Position numbers and translations under genes: made by a program. A DNA stretch of 11,218 nt, taken from DATKYV01 sp035528275. GTDB lineage: Bacteria; Acidobacteriota; Terriglobia; UBA7540. Below, piece after piece: positions 1 through 6,691 of this stretch. Under the pieces are notes generated by a model. The model was not told where the DNA came from and searched no databases. It saw only the letters and a list, made by a program, of their open reading frames with translations. The stretch covers positions 1-11,218 of the forward strand of contig DATKYV010000253.1 of NCBI GenBank assembly GCA_035528275.1, given 5' to 3'. Position 1 is the stretch's first letter, and each line of letters begins with the position of its first letter.

Positions 1-318
1 TGCGCCCGGGGTAGCCAGGCCGACCAACGATGCACCAATTCCGGGCGTTGCGACGAAATGTATACCTCCGCCCGGAGTGGCCATGGACACGGCATCCACG
101 GTAGGGCTCGTTCCGTTCGGCAAGCGCGGGGCTCTCAGGGCCGGCTGCGGAACCCTGTTACCAGAAGCCACGGCAGCTCTCCCTCGGGAAAGACTGGAGC
201 CCCGCCGCTCTCCGGAGGCAATGGCCCACGCGATGGTGGCTGCAATCAGCACCACCAACAGAGCGAAGACGGGCTTCAGGTTCCGCTCACAGAAACCGCG
301 GTTTTTCTCACGTCCCAT
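1..318 (-). CDS. Signal-anchored protein, 5' part only (runs off left edge)
   Basis: An open frame on the minus strand begins with ATG at 318-316 and stays open for 106 codons to the window edge, so the C-terminus is missing. It begins with a short basic stretch (MGREKNRGFCERNLK), then one hydrophobic segment at about residues 17-34 that would be a signal anchor, then a Pro/Ala/Gly/Ser-rich linker. The last visible residues (about 84-106) are Gly-rich and might begin a folded domain. The start overlaps the end of the preceding gene by 11 bases, which suggests translational coupling in the same operon. A membrane anchor plus low-complexity linker is also the build of magnetosome proteins such as MamP, MamT and MamE, but no CXXCH haem motif or protease motif lies in the visible part, so that link is only contextual. 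Function unknown. Confidence 0.6.
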   Translation of the reverse strand, partial: MGREKNRGFCERNLKPVFALLVVLIAATIAWAIASGERRGSSLSRGRAAVASGNRVPQPALRAPRLPNGTSPTVDAVSMATPGGGIHFVATPGIGASLVGLATPGA

Positions 319-658
319 GCCGATCCACCACGGCCCCGCACTCCTGACAGGCCCAGACGGACTTCGATGCGACGACCATGTAAGCGCCGATCACCACCAG
401 CGGCAGTCCGACGAGTAACAGCGCGAAAGTCGAGAGCAGGAGCCCCATGATGAGAACAAGTATCCCGAGGCCGCGACTGAATCTGGGCAACTCACGGCGG
501 ACCATGCCCTCACCGCAGCAGACGCACATGACCGCGGGGGCCGCTTTCTCCCCGCGCGCGCCCTCATGCTCGCGCTCCAGCGGCTCGTCTCCCTCCACGT
601 CAAGCTGATCTTCCCTTGGTTCTTCCCTTGGTTCTTCCATAGTCGTCGATTCTTTCAT
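308..658 (-). CDS. Small two-helix membrane protein with split zinc-ribbon cysteines
   Basis: This 116-residue protein has three parts: an acidic, charged N-terminus (residues 1-40), a CVCC cysteine pair (45, 48), a long hydrophobic stretch (about 63-97) that probably forms a two-helix hairpin, and a second CQEC pair (104, 107) near the C-terminus. The two CXXC pairs would lie on the same side of the membrane and could together bind one metal ion, like a zinc ribbon split by a membrane hairpin. The ATG at 658 is preceded by a GGGAGA ribosome site, which favours it over the in-frame ATG at residue 7. It begins 22 bases after mamI and overlaps the next gene, so it belongs to the same operon. 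I do not recognise a named family. Its size and position fit the many small accessory proteins of magnetosome clusters, but this is inference. Confidence 0.75.
   Translation of the reverse strand: MKESTTMEEPREEPREDQLDVEGDEPLEREHEGARGEKAAPAVMCVCCGEGMVRRELPRFSRGLGILVLIMGLLLSTFALLLVGLPLVVIGAYMVVASKSVWACQECGAVVDRHGT
611..638. repeat. 12-bp tandem repeat inside the zinc-ribbon gene
   Basis: The unit TTCCCTTGGTTC occurs twice in a row, followed by the first four bases of a third copy. On the minus strand it encodes the repeated EPRE tetrapeptide in the acidic N-terminus of the protein at 658-308. It looks like a local in-frame duplication. Confidence 0.85.
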
Positions 659-680
659 GGTCGTTCTCCCAGCTCACCAA

Positions 681-914
681 TCACTCTTCGCTCGGACGGG
701 CAAGCGCGTCGGCGCCCGGCTCTTCCCAGTTTCCCTGTTCGTGTTCCGCCTTGTGCATCGTCTTCTGCAAGCCGGTCGCGATGGCCGCCAGCCCCACCAG
801 AACGAGCCAAGCCGGGAGGAACCCTCTGAGGACCGCGCCGAAATCGTCCCACCACGCGATGATCCCCCAGGCCCCAACAACAAGCACGACCAGTCCCGCG
901 ATAAGGTGTATCAT
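681..914 (-). CDS. mamI: MamI-like magnetosome membrane protein
   Basis: This 77-residue protein has two hydrophobic helices (about residues 3-20 and 30-49) separated by a short turn, and a polar acidic tail (51-77). The pattern G-x4-AWW-x6-LRG-x2-P, followed by a GL-x-A-x3-G helix end, matches what I know of MamI from Magnetospirillum, which is about 70-77 residues with two helices and a Trp-rich turn. MamI is one of the few proteins needed in Magnetospirillum for the inner membrane to form magnetosome vesicles. The ATG at 914 has a clear AGGAG site at 928-924 inside the end of the response-regulator gene, five bases away. The frame is open further upstream, but that part is a shadow of the regulator gene. 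The identification rests on a short protein and on neighbours of MamN, MamQ and MamO type. Confidence 0.8.
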   Translation of the reverse strand: MIHLIAGLVVLVVGAWGIIAWWDDFGAVLRGFLPAWLVLVGLAAIATGLQKTMHKAEHEQGNWEEPGADALARPSEE

Positions 915-919
915 TGTGC

Positions 920-1534
920 TCAGCTCCTGTGCTTCAACAGTGAAGCGAGTTGTCCAATAGCGAGCCAAACCCCTGATACGGCCCCCGTAACTTTTCCGGC
1001 GGCGACCGTGGCGCTCCGGGGACTGAGGCGGCGCAGGGTTTTTCGAGATAGACCGGCGACCGCGCCCACTGCCTTGCCGGCGGCGCTGCAGACAGAATGC
1101 GACGCCCGGCCTGCCGCCCAGCGGCGTGATTCGTGGCAACCCAGCTCCCAACCCTCTGGGACCTGGAGCAGTTCCTTCACGCGCGACCTCAAATAGGACA
1201 AGTCGAACGGTTTGGCCAGGTAATAGGCTACCCCAAGGGCCTTGGCCTCCTGCCTGCTCTCAGCCGAACCGTAGGCGGTGATAATGATCGTCTTGGTGCC
1301 CGGATACGTGCTCCTGATACGTCTCACCAGACCCAGGCCGTCCATTCCCGGCATGACCAGGTCCGTAATGACCAGGTCGATCTTCCTTTGGGTCAGGCTG
1401 GCAAGCGCTTCCTCTGCGGAAGCGACGGCCTGTGCGTGGCAGTGTCCCTGGCAGAGAGACCTCTCCAGCGCTTTTCGCAGTCTCTCCTCGTCGTCTACGA
1501 TGAGAATGGCACGCGACTCATCGGTAACGGACAT
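920..1534 (-). CDS. Response regulator with receiver domain and Gly/Ala-rich C-terminal tail
   Basis: Residues 8-125 form a complete receiver domain: acidic pair D14/D15, phosphoacceptor D58 in ITDLVMPG, T86 in the IIITAYGS strand, and K108 in AKPF. No DNA-binding or enzymatic output domain follows. Residues 126-204 are instead basic and Gly/Ala/Val-rich, with a duplicated block AAGKAVGAVAG (151-161) and AAGKVTGAVSG (178-188). These could be glycine-zipper helices that associate with a membrane or each other. The ATG at 1534 has an AGGGAGA site about eight bases upstream. mamI starts five bases after the stop, so the pair is surely cotranscribed. No histidine kinase is in the window. The receiver assignment is firm; the role of the tail is inference, and a CheY-like adaptor for magnetosome positioning or assembly is one possibility. 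Confidence 0.92.
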   Translation of the reverse strand: MSVTDESRAILIVDDEERLRKALERSLCQGHCHAQAVASAEEALASLTQRKIDLVITDLVMPGMDGLGLVRRIRSTYPGTKTIIITAYGSAESRQEAKALGVAYYLAKPFDLSYLRSRVKELLQVPEGWELGCHESRRWAAGRASHSVCSAAGKAVGAVAGLSRKTLRRLSPRSATVAAGKVTGAVSGVWLAIGQLASLLKHRS

Positions 1535-1565
1535 CTGTTTGATCTCCCTGCGTGGGAACGACTCT

Positions 1566-1616
1566 CACTGCAGTGCGGGAGCATATGCTCCCGGCGTCGC
1601 ACAACGACGCTGTCAA
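1566..1616 (-). promoter_or_regulatory. Candidate promoter/operator: three abutting palindromes next to a TTGACA box
   Basis: Three inverted repeats lie end to end with no spacer: CACTGCAGTG (1566-1575), the perfect 18-mer CGGGAGCATATGCTCCCG (1576-1593), and GCGTCG-5-CGACGC (1594-1610). A minus-strand TTGACA (1616-1611) abuts the last one. An AT-rich CATATG core sits about 23 bases from TTGACA, too far for a standard sigma-70 spacing. The cluster ends 31 bases before the regulator's start codon. Dimeric regulator sites or structures in the 5' leader RNA are both possible. The symmetry is seen directly; the function is inferred. Confidence 0.55.
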
Positions 1617-1799
1617 GCTGAAACGCCGGCGCGTGCACGTGGCTGTCGTGCAAACGGCATGCCACGCCCAGGCGGCCGCGATTTTCCGCGGGCGCCGGCC
1701 GTTTCCCGCCCGGAATGCTGAAGGGCTCATCACACGAGCGGCCCACCGAATCCTGCGGTAGACCAGGCGAAAACGCCCCGGGGTACGTTGCGCCAAACA

Positions 1800-1815
1800 T
1801 GGCGGATATCCGCCA
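1800..1815. promoter_or_regulatory. Perfect 16-bp palindrome (candidate operator)
   Basis: TGGCGGATATCCGCCA is perfectly self-complementary and lies mid-gap, 266 bases upstream of the response regulator and 161 bases after the EcsC-family gene. It differs in sequence from the 18-mer at 1576-1593 but has the same style: GC-rich arms around an ATAT/GATATC core. It could be a repressor or activator site. No second copy was noticed in the window. Confidence 0.35.
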
Positions 1816-1976
1816 CAGGCCGAGGCCGATGGACCGCGACAGCGGCCGGCGGGTTCATTCGCACGCCAAACGGTCATGAATCCTCGTCCTTCCCAGCGAA
1901 TCCCCCGGCTGGCCTGTCCGGACCGGCAACGCAGGCAAGCGGCAAGGTCGCGCATTCAGTCGCTGCTCCCCTGGCT

Positions 1977-2816
1977 TCAGGACAAATCGAGCGGTGCGGG
2001 GGTCGGGCCTTCAAGTTCCGCTATGCGACGGCGTCGATAAGCCATGTAGGCAGCTCGGCCGACATCGTTCACGAATAGGGCGTTGAACGACGCGCCGACC
2101 AGTGCGCCAATGATCGGGACGAGCTGCAAGGCCTTTCGTTTCGTAAGCTGGACGCCGAGTCTTTGTGCAAATTGTCGCATCGCCGCCAGCAGCGAGAGGC
2201 GACTGATCTCCTTGGTTGCCAGAGCCTCGCTCATCTTCATCCAGCTCACCTTGAGCAGGATTTGCTCAATCTGCTTCAGGGCCACCAGGCACTCCATCTT
2301 GGCCTTGAGGTTTGGCGTGGAGCCGGTACGCAGAATATGCATGACATATTCCTGCTCCTCGTCAGACGTCAGGTCGTGACCGTAGCACGTGCCGATTTGC
2401 CTGATCAGTCGGAGCGCTATCGCAAACAGGGCGGGGACGTCGGCCGCAAGGCCGGCGAGCCCCAGGGCTCCCGTCGAACCACCCTCGCCCACGGCGTAGA
2501 CCACGTTCCGGTTCCAGTAGTGCTTGGCGACCGCATCCGCGGCCTTCAATTCGTCGCCACATTCCCGGTACGTTGCTTCCAGCCGATGGTAAATCTTGTC
2601 TTCGTTACTAGTGAGCTGGGTGGCGGAGCTGAGGCCGGACAGCAGCTTGTAGATGGCGCCGGCGACCGCATCCTGCAGGCCGGCCGGGACCAGCGCTTTG
2701 GCCGCCTTCTCGGCCGGCAGCAGCACGAAATCCCCCAAGTGCGCCAGGAATCCCGGGCCTTGAGATTCCCATTCCTCGATTTCGCGCTTTGCGGCCTTGA
2801 GATATTCGCTGTCCAT
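1977..2816 (-). CDS. EcsC-family protein
   Basis: The protein has about 279 residues and follows the EcsC family layout: an N-terminal helix with a REIEEWE core (residues 11-17), a central small-residue-rich hydrophobic segment (about 112-135, GGSTGALGLAGLAADVPA), and a C-terminal signature of basic then hydrophobic residues (LTKRKALQLVPIIGALVGA, about 224-242) followed by FVNDVGRAAYMAYRRRRI. EcsC is named after the third gene of the Bacillus ecsABC operon; its molecular role is unknown, though it is membrane-associated. I chose the ATG at 2816. A TTG at 2828 would add four residues, and neither has a strong ribosome site. It lies 56 bases after feoB and probably shares its transcript. There is no ABC transporter partner here as in Bacillus, so its job in an iron/magnetosome setting is unclear. 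Confidence 0.85.
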   Translation of the reverse strand: MDSEYLKAAKREIEEWESQGPGFLAHLGDFVLLPAEKAAKALVPAGLQDAVAGAIYKLLSGLSSATQLTSNEDKIYHRLEATYRECGDELKAADAVAKHYWNRNVVYAVGEGGSTGALGLAGLAADVPALFAIALRLIRQIGTCYGHDLTSDEEQEYVMHILRTGSTPNLKAKMECLVALKQIEQILLKVSWMKMSEALATKEISRLSLLAAMRQFAQRLGVQLTKRKALQLVPIIGALVGASFNALFVNDVGRAAYMAYRRRRIAELEGPTPAPLDLS

Positions 2817-2872
2817 GTGCTTAGCCAATCGAAGGCATCATCGGGCACGGTGCCGAAGTATCCTCATATCGG

Positions 2873-4921
2873 TCACTTGAAACTCACGCCGAACGTCCGG
2901 CAGATCCAGTTCACCGTAGCGCCGACTACCAGGGCATACGATGATACGAATGCAATAATGGAAACGGTTCCTCTTAGTCCGCGTTCTTTCACCATGACGA
3001 GAATTGAGTTCAGGCAGGGAAAGAGAAACGTCAACAGGAGTAGCGACACCACGATCTGGACATTATCGAACAACCCCGCGTCACTGAGCTGACTCAGGAG
3101 CGCGCCCGCGGACTCTTTTCGGATAAGCTTCATGATCGCCACCTGGACACTTTCCGGCGGAAGTCCCAGAAAGCCGGTGAGCACGGGCTGCGCCGCCCTC
3201 TCAAGCAAGGCGAGTACTCCGACTTTCTCCAGAAGGAACAAGACAAAAGTGGCCAGTAGAAACAGGGGCAGCGCTTCCTTGATGAACCACCAAAGCCGCC
3301 CGCCAGTCTTGTTGATCAAACTTCGAAAGCGGGGGATACGGATCGGCGGCAGTTCCAGAATGAAATCGGAGCGACGCCCGGGCATGATCCTACCCAGGAT
3401 GAGGCCTATAACGGTAAGTTGGACGGCGATTAAACCAAATACCGTCACAGAAGCCCAAATCGACATGCCCCCCAGCAGAACCAGCATGACCGCCAGTACG
3501 GGCGCACAGGGGATGCCTAATACCAGAAGACACGTGGCGATGAGGCGCTCGCGCTTGGTTTCAAGGATCCGAGTCGTGAGTATCGCCATCGTAATGCAGC
3601 TAAAGCCCATGACCAGCGGTACGATGCCTTTCCCATTCAGCCCGATCTGACGGAGTATGCGGTCGAGCAGGATGGAGAGTCTCGGCAAATACCCGCTGTC
3701 CTCGAGTATCGCAAAGGCAAAGAAAAAGGTCGCCAACACGGGGATCACGATGCCGAACGCCAGCGTCAGCCCCACGCTCACCAGTCCGAATTCCCCAACG
3801 AACACATCGGTGACGAACTGGGAAGGAATCCAGGCCAGCAGTCGCTCAGTGAGCGGGACGAGCCATTCGCCGAAAAGCTGGCCCTCGAACACCCCCACCA
3901 GCGTTTGTGCGCCGAACTGCCCCACAAAAAGATACATCAGAAAAACCACCAGCGCCGCGATGGGGATCCCGGTCAGCGGCCGCCGTGACCACTCACCGAT
4001 CTTCTCGGAAAACGGCATCCGGGCGGGTGGAGATATTGACTGGACCTCGGACAGCACGCGATCCACAACCCGCAGGCGCGCCTCCAGGATGACTGCGGAA
4101 AGCGGGCGGTTGAAGTCGGCTTGGACGGTATTCAGGATCTTCTCAATTTGCTCGACGATGTCTTCGCCGCATTTCGCACCAACGTAGCGCTTCACGTCTT
4201 CGTCGCCGGCCAGCAGTGCCACGCCGACCGCCCTGGCCGGCAGGTCCGAGTTCCTTAGCAATTTGGCGGCGATGGAGATGGCTGATTCGACTCTGACCGG
4301 ATAGGAAACGGACAGGCGGGGCGGCTGGGCCCCGGCCAGCGCCCGGCGGAAGGAGCCCACACCCTCCCCTTCCGTCGCGACCGTCGCCGTCACCGGAACG
4401 CCGAGCAGCGCGGCGAGCCTCTCCGTCTCGATGCGGATGCCCCGCTGACGAACTTCGTCCATCATGTTGATGTTCAGCAGCAGCGACGTCTCGTATTCGG
4501 CCAGTTGCAGCGTCAGCAGCAGCGACTTGCGCAGATTCTTCCCGTCGGCGACCAGCGCGATGATGTCCGGCTTCTCGTCGAGCAGGATATCCCGCGATAT
4601 TCTCTCGTGCTCGGATTCGAGCATCATGCTGTTGATGCCGGGTGTATCGATGAGCTGAAACTCCGCGCCGGTCTCGGTCACGCTGCCCCGGCCGATCGAG
4701 ATGGAAGTGCCGGGATAGTTCGCGACCTTCAACCGCTTGCCACAAACCCGGTTGAACAGCGTGGTCTTGCCGACATTCAGGTCGCCAAGCAGAAGAATCG
4801 ACTTCTCAAGCTTCTCCTGCTGCTCCGCGGCCCTGCGCGACGTTGCGGGGCCTTCGCCGGCATCAGCGGCGCACGCGGCCGGCGCTGCTGGGGAAACTTG
4901 AAGGGTCGATGGCCGACTCAT
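2873..4921 (-). CDS. feoB: FeoB-type ferrous iron transporter
   Basis: This 682-residue protein carries an N-terminal GTPase (about 41-200): G1 GDLNVGKT (46-53), G2 region ANYPGTS (67-73), G3 DTPG (92-95), G4 NMMD (152-155) and a TEGEGVGSF loop as G5. A helical spacer (about 205-300) precedes a membrane half from about 318 with gate motifs in two inverted halves: MGFSCITMAILTTR (438-451), GIPCAPVLAV (469-478) and FPCLNSI (634-640). It should import Fe(II) across the inner membrane under GTPase control. It is shorter than the usual 750 or so residues, has a 40-residue low-complexity N-terminus and lacks the cysteine-rich tail. G3 has Thr where most FeoBs have Leu. The start abuts the stop of the DtxR-FeoA gene with no gap and has a GGAGAG site. 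In magnetosome clusters of some lineages FeoB homologues supply iron, which fits here. Confidence 0.95.
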   Translation of the reverse strand: MSRPSTLQVSPAAPAACAADAGEGPATSRRAAEQQEKLEKSILLLGDLNVGKTTLFNRVCGKRLKVANYPGTSISIGRGSVTETGAEFQLIDTPGINSMMLESEHERISRDILLDEKPDIIALVADGKNLRKSLLLTLQLAEYETSLLLNINMMDEVRQRGIRIETERLAALLGVPVTATVATEGEGVGSFRRALAGAQPPRLSVSYPVRVESAISIAAKLLRNSDLPARAVGVALLAGDEDVKRYVGAKCGEDIVEQIEKILNTVQADFNRPLSAVILEARLRVVDRVLSEVQSISPPARMPFSEKIGEWSRRPLTGIPIAALVVFLMYLFVGQFGAQTLVGVFEGQLFGEWLVPLTERLLAWIPSQFVTDVFVGEFGLVSVGLTLAFGIVIPVLATFFFAFAILEDSGYLPRLSILLDRILRQIGLNGKGIVPLVMGFSCITMAILTTRILETKRERLIATCLLVLGIPCAPVLAVMLVLLGGMSIWASVTVFGLIAVQLTVIGLILGRIMPGRRSDFILELPPIRIPRFRSLINKTGGRLWWFIKEALPLFLLATFVLFLLEKVGVLALLERAAQPVLTGFLGLPPESVQVAIMKLIRKESAGALLSQLSDAGLFDNVQIVVSLLLLTFLFPCLNSILVMVKERGLRGTVSIIAFVSSYALVVGATVNWICRTFGVSFK

Positions 4922-5572
4922 CTATTGGTCTCTCCAGACATAAATGTCGCCGGCGACGTCTTCTTCCAGCGCCAGTTCCGTCTGCTCACAAGAGATGACG
5001 TAGGAGGGAAATTTCTGATGAACCTTGAGTGTCACACCCGGGGTGAGACCGAACGAGGTGAGCTTGTGCAGCCGTGGGTGGCTTGAGGTGCTGACATAGG
5101 CGATCTTGGCGGTCCGGCCCGCTTCCAGTCGGCTGAGCGGGAGGACCACATTGTCCACTACGTCCTTTGCCTCGAAGCAGCACTTCCCCATGGGAATCGG
5201 CGCGCCGTGGGGACATTCCCGCGGATGGCCCAGAAGCGTGCAGATGCTCTCCGCTACTTGAGGTGCCAGAATGTGCTCGAACTCGCAGGCCCCCTCTTCG
5301 GCCTGCTGAAGCGGCATGTTCAGAACGTCCACCAGCAGCCGCTCCGCCAGCCGGTGTCGCCGGATCACCTGACCGGCCAGGTTCTTCCCTTCTCGGGTGA
5401 GCAAAACCATCTCGCCCTCGTAGGCGATCAGGTCGTCCTTCTCCAGAGCGGACAGCAGTTCCTGGTTGACGGGGACGTGGCAGCACTTTTTCAGCGCCTC
5501 GATATGATGGTCGTTTTTCTCACTGCAGGTCCAAAGCGCTTCCAGGACCTCTTCGACTTCACGATCGTTCAT
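4922..5572 (-). CDS. DtxR/MntR-type metal-dependent regulator with C-terminal FeoA-like domain
   Basis: The 216-residue protein begins with a winged-helix domain (about 4-70) followed by the DtxR dimerisation/metal domain: HRLAERLL (73-80) and ACEFEHILAP (95-104), with C96, E99 and H100 as likely ligands, then CPHGAPIP (120-127). Residues about 145-214 form an SH3-like FeoA domain (LTPGVTLKV, then YVWRD at the end). Extra cysteines occur at 30-31 and 131-132. Such proteins bind Fe(II) or Mn(II) and repress or activate metal-uptake genes. The ATG at 5572 has a GAGGGA site; an upstream in-frame start would overlap the apbE end and lacks support. The stop codon directly abuts the feoB start. As no separate feoA exists here, the FeoA domain may also serve FeoB, but in DtxR proteins such domains usually act within the regulator. 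Confidence 0.92.
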   Translation of the reverse strand: MNDREVEEVLEALWTCSEKNDHHIEALKKCCHVPVNQELLSALEKDDLIAYEGEMVLLTREGKNLAGQVIRRHRLAERLLVDVLNMPLQQAEEGACEFEHILAPQVAESICTLLGHPRECPHGAPIPMGKCCFEAKDVVDNVVLPLSRLEAGRTAKIAYVSTSSHPRLHKLTSFGLTPGVTLKVHQKFPSYVISCEQTELALEEDVAGDIYVWRDQ

Positions 5573-5594
5573 GGGGACTTTCCCTCTGCTCAAC

Positions 5595-5609
5595 GCGCGT
5601 CCGACGCGC
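5595..5609. promoter_or_regulatory. GC-rich 6-bp hairpin upstream of the DtxR-FeoA gene
   Basis: GCGCGT-CCG-ACGCGC forms a perfect inverted repeat in the 50-base gap between apbE and the regulator gene, 23 bases before its start codon. It may be a regulator-binding site (autoregulation is common for DtxR proteins) or a small RNA hairpin. It has no T-run, so it is not a standard terminator on either strand. Confidence 0.3.
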
Positions 5610-5622
5610 TGTCGCCTCCTGA

Positions 5623-6663
5623 TCACACCTTCCCGGGAAAGCCGCTGGTGGCCCGGGTTTCTCCACTCTTCAGCACGAACAGCGCCTCCGCGCCGGGGCT
5701 CGCTTCAATCAGCTTGATCCCCCGCTCAAACCCGGCCACGAAGACGGCCGTCGAGAGCGCGTCCGCTTCGAGCCCGCTCCTGGCCAGCACGGTCACGCTT
5801 TGAAATACGTTCGGCGAACAGCCGGTACGCGGGTCGAAGATGTGGTTGTGCACGCGGTCGGGGCTGAACGTCGTGGCGTAGTCACCGCTCGTGGCCACGC
5901 AGCGGCCATCGAGGCCCGCCCGCGAGATGTAGGCCTCCTGATGCCGTGGGTGCCGGATGCCCACCGTCCACAACTCGCCGTCCCGGCGTCGGCCCAGGGC
6001 TCCGATCTCGCCAGTATCGACGAGCGCGTGCCGCACACCCTTGGCTGCAAGTGCCTCCAGCGCGCGGTCGGCGGCGAAGCCCTGAGCGATGCCGTTCAGA
6101 GTCACAGCGGTACCTTTGTGCTTGAGCTGGATACGATCCACACGCACTTCCACCCTGCGCCAGTCCACCAGCCGCCGGGCGCGTTCGATCTCGGCGGCGC
6201 TCGGTAGACGGCCGTTCTGTTTCGCGCTGGCATAGAGCGTCCACAGGGGCTGTACGGTGATGTCGAAGTCACCGCCGCTGGCAGCGGACATGGTCCGCGC
6301 TTTTTCGAGCACGCGCACCAGGTACGGATGAGGCCGAAGCAGCACGCCTTCCCGATTCAGCCGGCACAGTTGGCTCTGCGGGCGGTATAGGCTCATGACG
6401 GATTCGACTGTCTGCAGTTCCGCAAAGGCGGCCTGGACGGCCTCTTCCGCCGTCGTGCGGTTTTCGTGCAGCGCCAGGGTGGACATCTGGGCGCCCAGGG
6501 CGAAGCCGGTCCGCCCAGCCGCCTGGAGTCCGTCCGGCCCTGGAAGGGCGCCCCGGCCAAAGGGCCAAAGCAGCTTCCCCACGGCGGCCGCAGCTCCCGC
6601 CGCACCCAGCCCCAACAGGAGCTGACGACGGGTTAGCGGCGCTGCCTTCGGTGGATCAGTCAT
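5623..6663 (-). CDS. apbE: ApbE-family FAD:protein FMN transferase with Tat signal
   Basis: The 346-residue protein starts with a twin-arginine signal: TRRQLLLGLG (11-20) and an Ala-rich hydrophobic core to about residue 28. ApbE motifs follow: SGGDFDITVQPLW (129-141), LNGIAQGFAAD (189-199), DTGEIGALG (216-224), ATSGDYATTF (257-266), HIFDPRTGC (274-282) and the metal-site motif EADALSTAVFVAG (299-311), with D301 and T305 as expected ligands. The family transfers FMN from FAD to a Thr/Ser of an exported or membrane redox protein, using Mg2+. The ATG at 6663 is preceded by GAAGGA; an upstream in-frame start would lie in the repeat element. The acceptor is not in the window. Its place between the Mam-like genes and the iron-uptake genes suggests a flavoprotein that changes iron redox state, which is inference. 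Confidence 0.95.
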   Translation of the reverse strand: MTDPPKAAPLTRRQLLLGLGAAGAAAAVGKLLWPFGRGALPGPDGLQAAGRTGFALGAQMSTLALHENRTTAEEAVQAAFAELQTVESVMSLYRPQSQLCRLNREGVLLRPHPYLVRVLEKARTMSAASGGDFDITVQPLWTLYASAKQNGRLPSAAEIERARRLVDWRRVEVRVDRIQLKHKGTAVTLNGIAQGFAADRALEALAAKGVRHALVDTGEIGALGRRRDGELWTVGIRHPRHQEAYISRAGLDGRCVATSGDYATTFSPDRVHNHIFDPRTGCSPNVFQSVTVLARSGLEADALSTAVFVAGFERGIKLIEASPGAEALFVLKSGETRATSGFPGKV

Positions 6664-6691
6664 ACCTGTTTCCTTCTCGCGACTTCGACTT

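Larger units (their letters stand above)
1535..1976. other. 442-base non-coding gap between ecsC-family gene and response regulator
   Basis: Frames crossing this stretch are Arg/Cys-rich, resemble nothing I know and run into the regulator gene, so I treat it as non-coding. It contains a cluster of abutting palindromes at 1566-1610, a perfect 16-base palindrome at 1800-1815, and a possible hairpin at 1766-1794 (GGCG...CGCC with a partly paired interior), which could weakly end transcripts arriving from the EcsC gene. It is the longest gap in the window and the most likely place for a new promoter, serving the response regulator, mamI and following genes. Confidence 0.6.

Noticed and set aside
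681..1151. A 156-residue frame that would give the MamI-like protein a long N-terminal extension.
   Set aside because: The extra part overlaps the response-regulator gene in another frame and is Arg-rich; the ATG at 914 has a good AGGAG site and gives the expected MamI length.
1518..1955. Open frames of 101 and 145 codons on the minus strand in the gap before the response regulator.
   Set aside because: They are Arg/Cys-rich, have no recognisable motif or ribosome site, run into the regulator gene and cross several palindromes.
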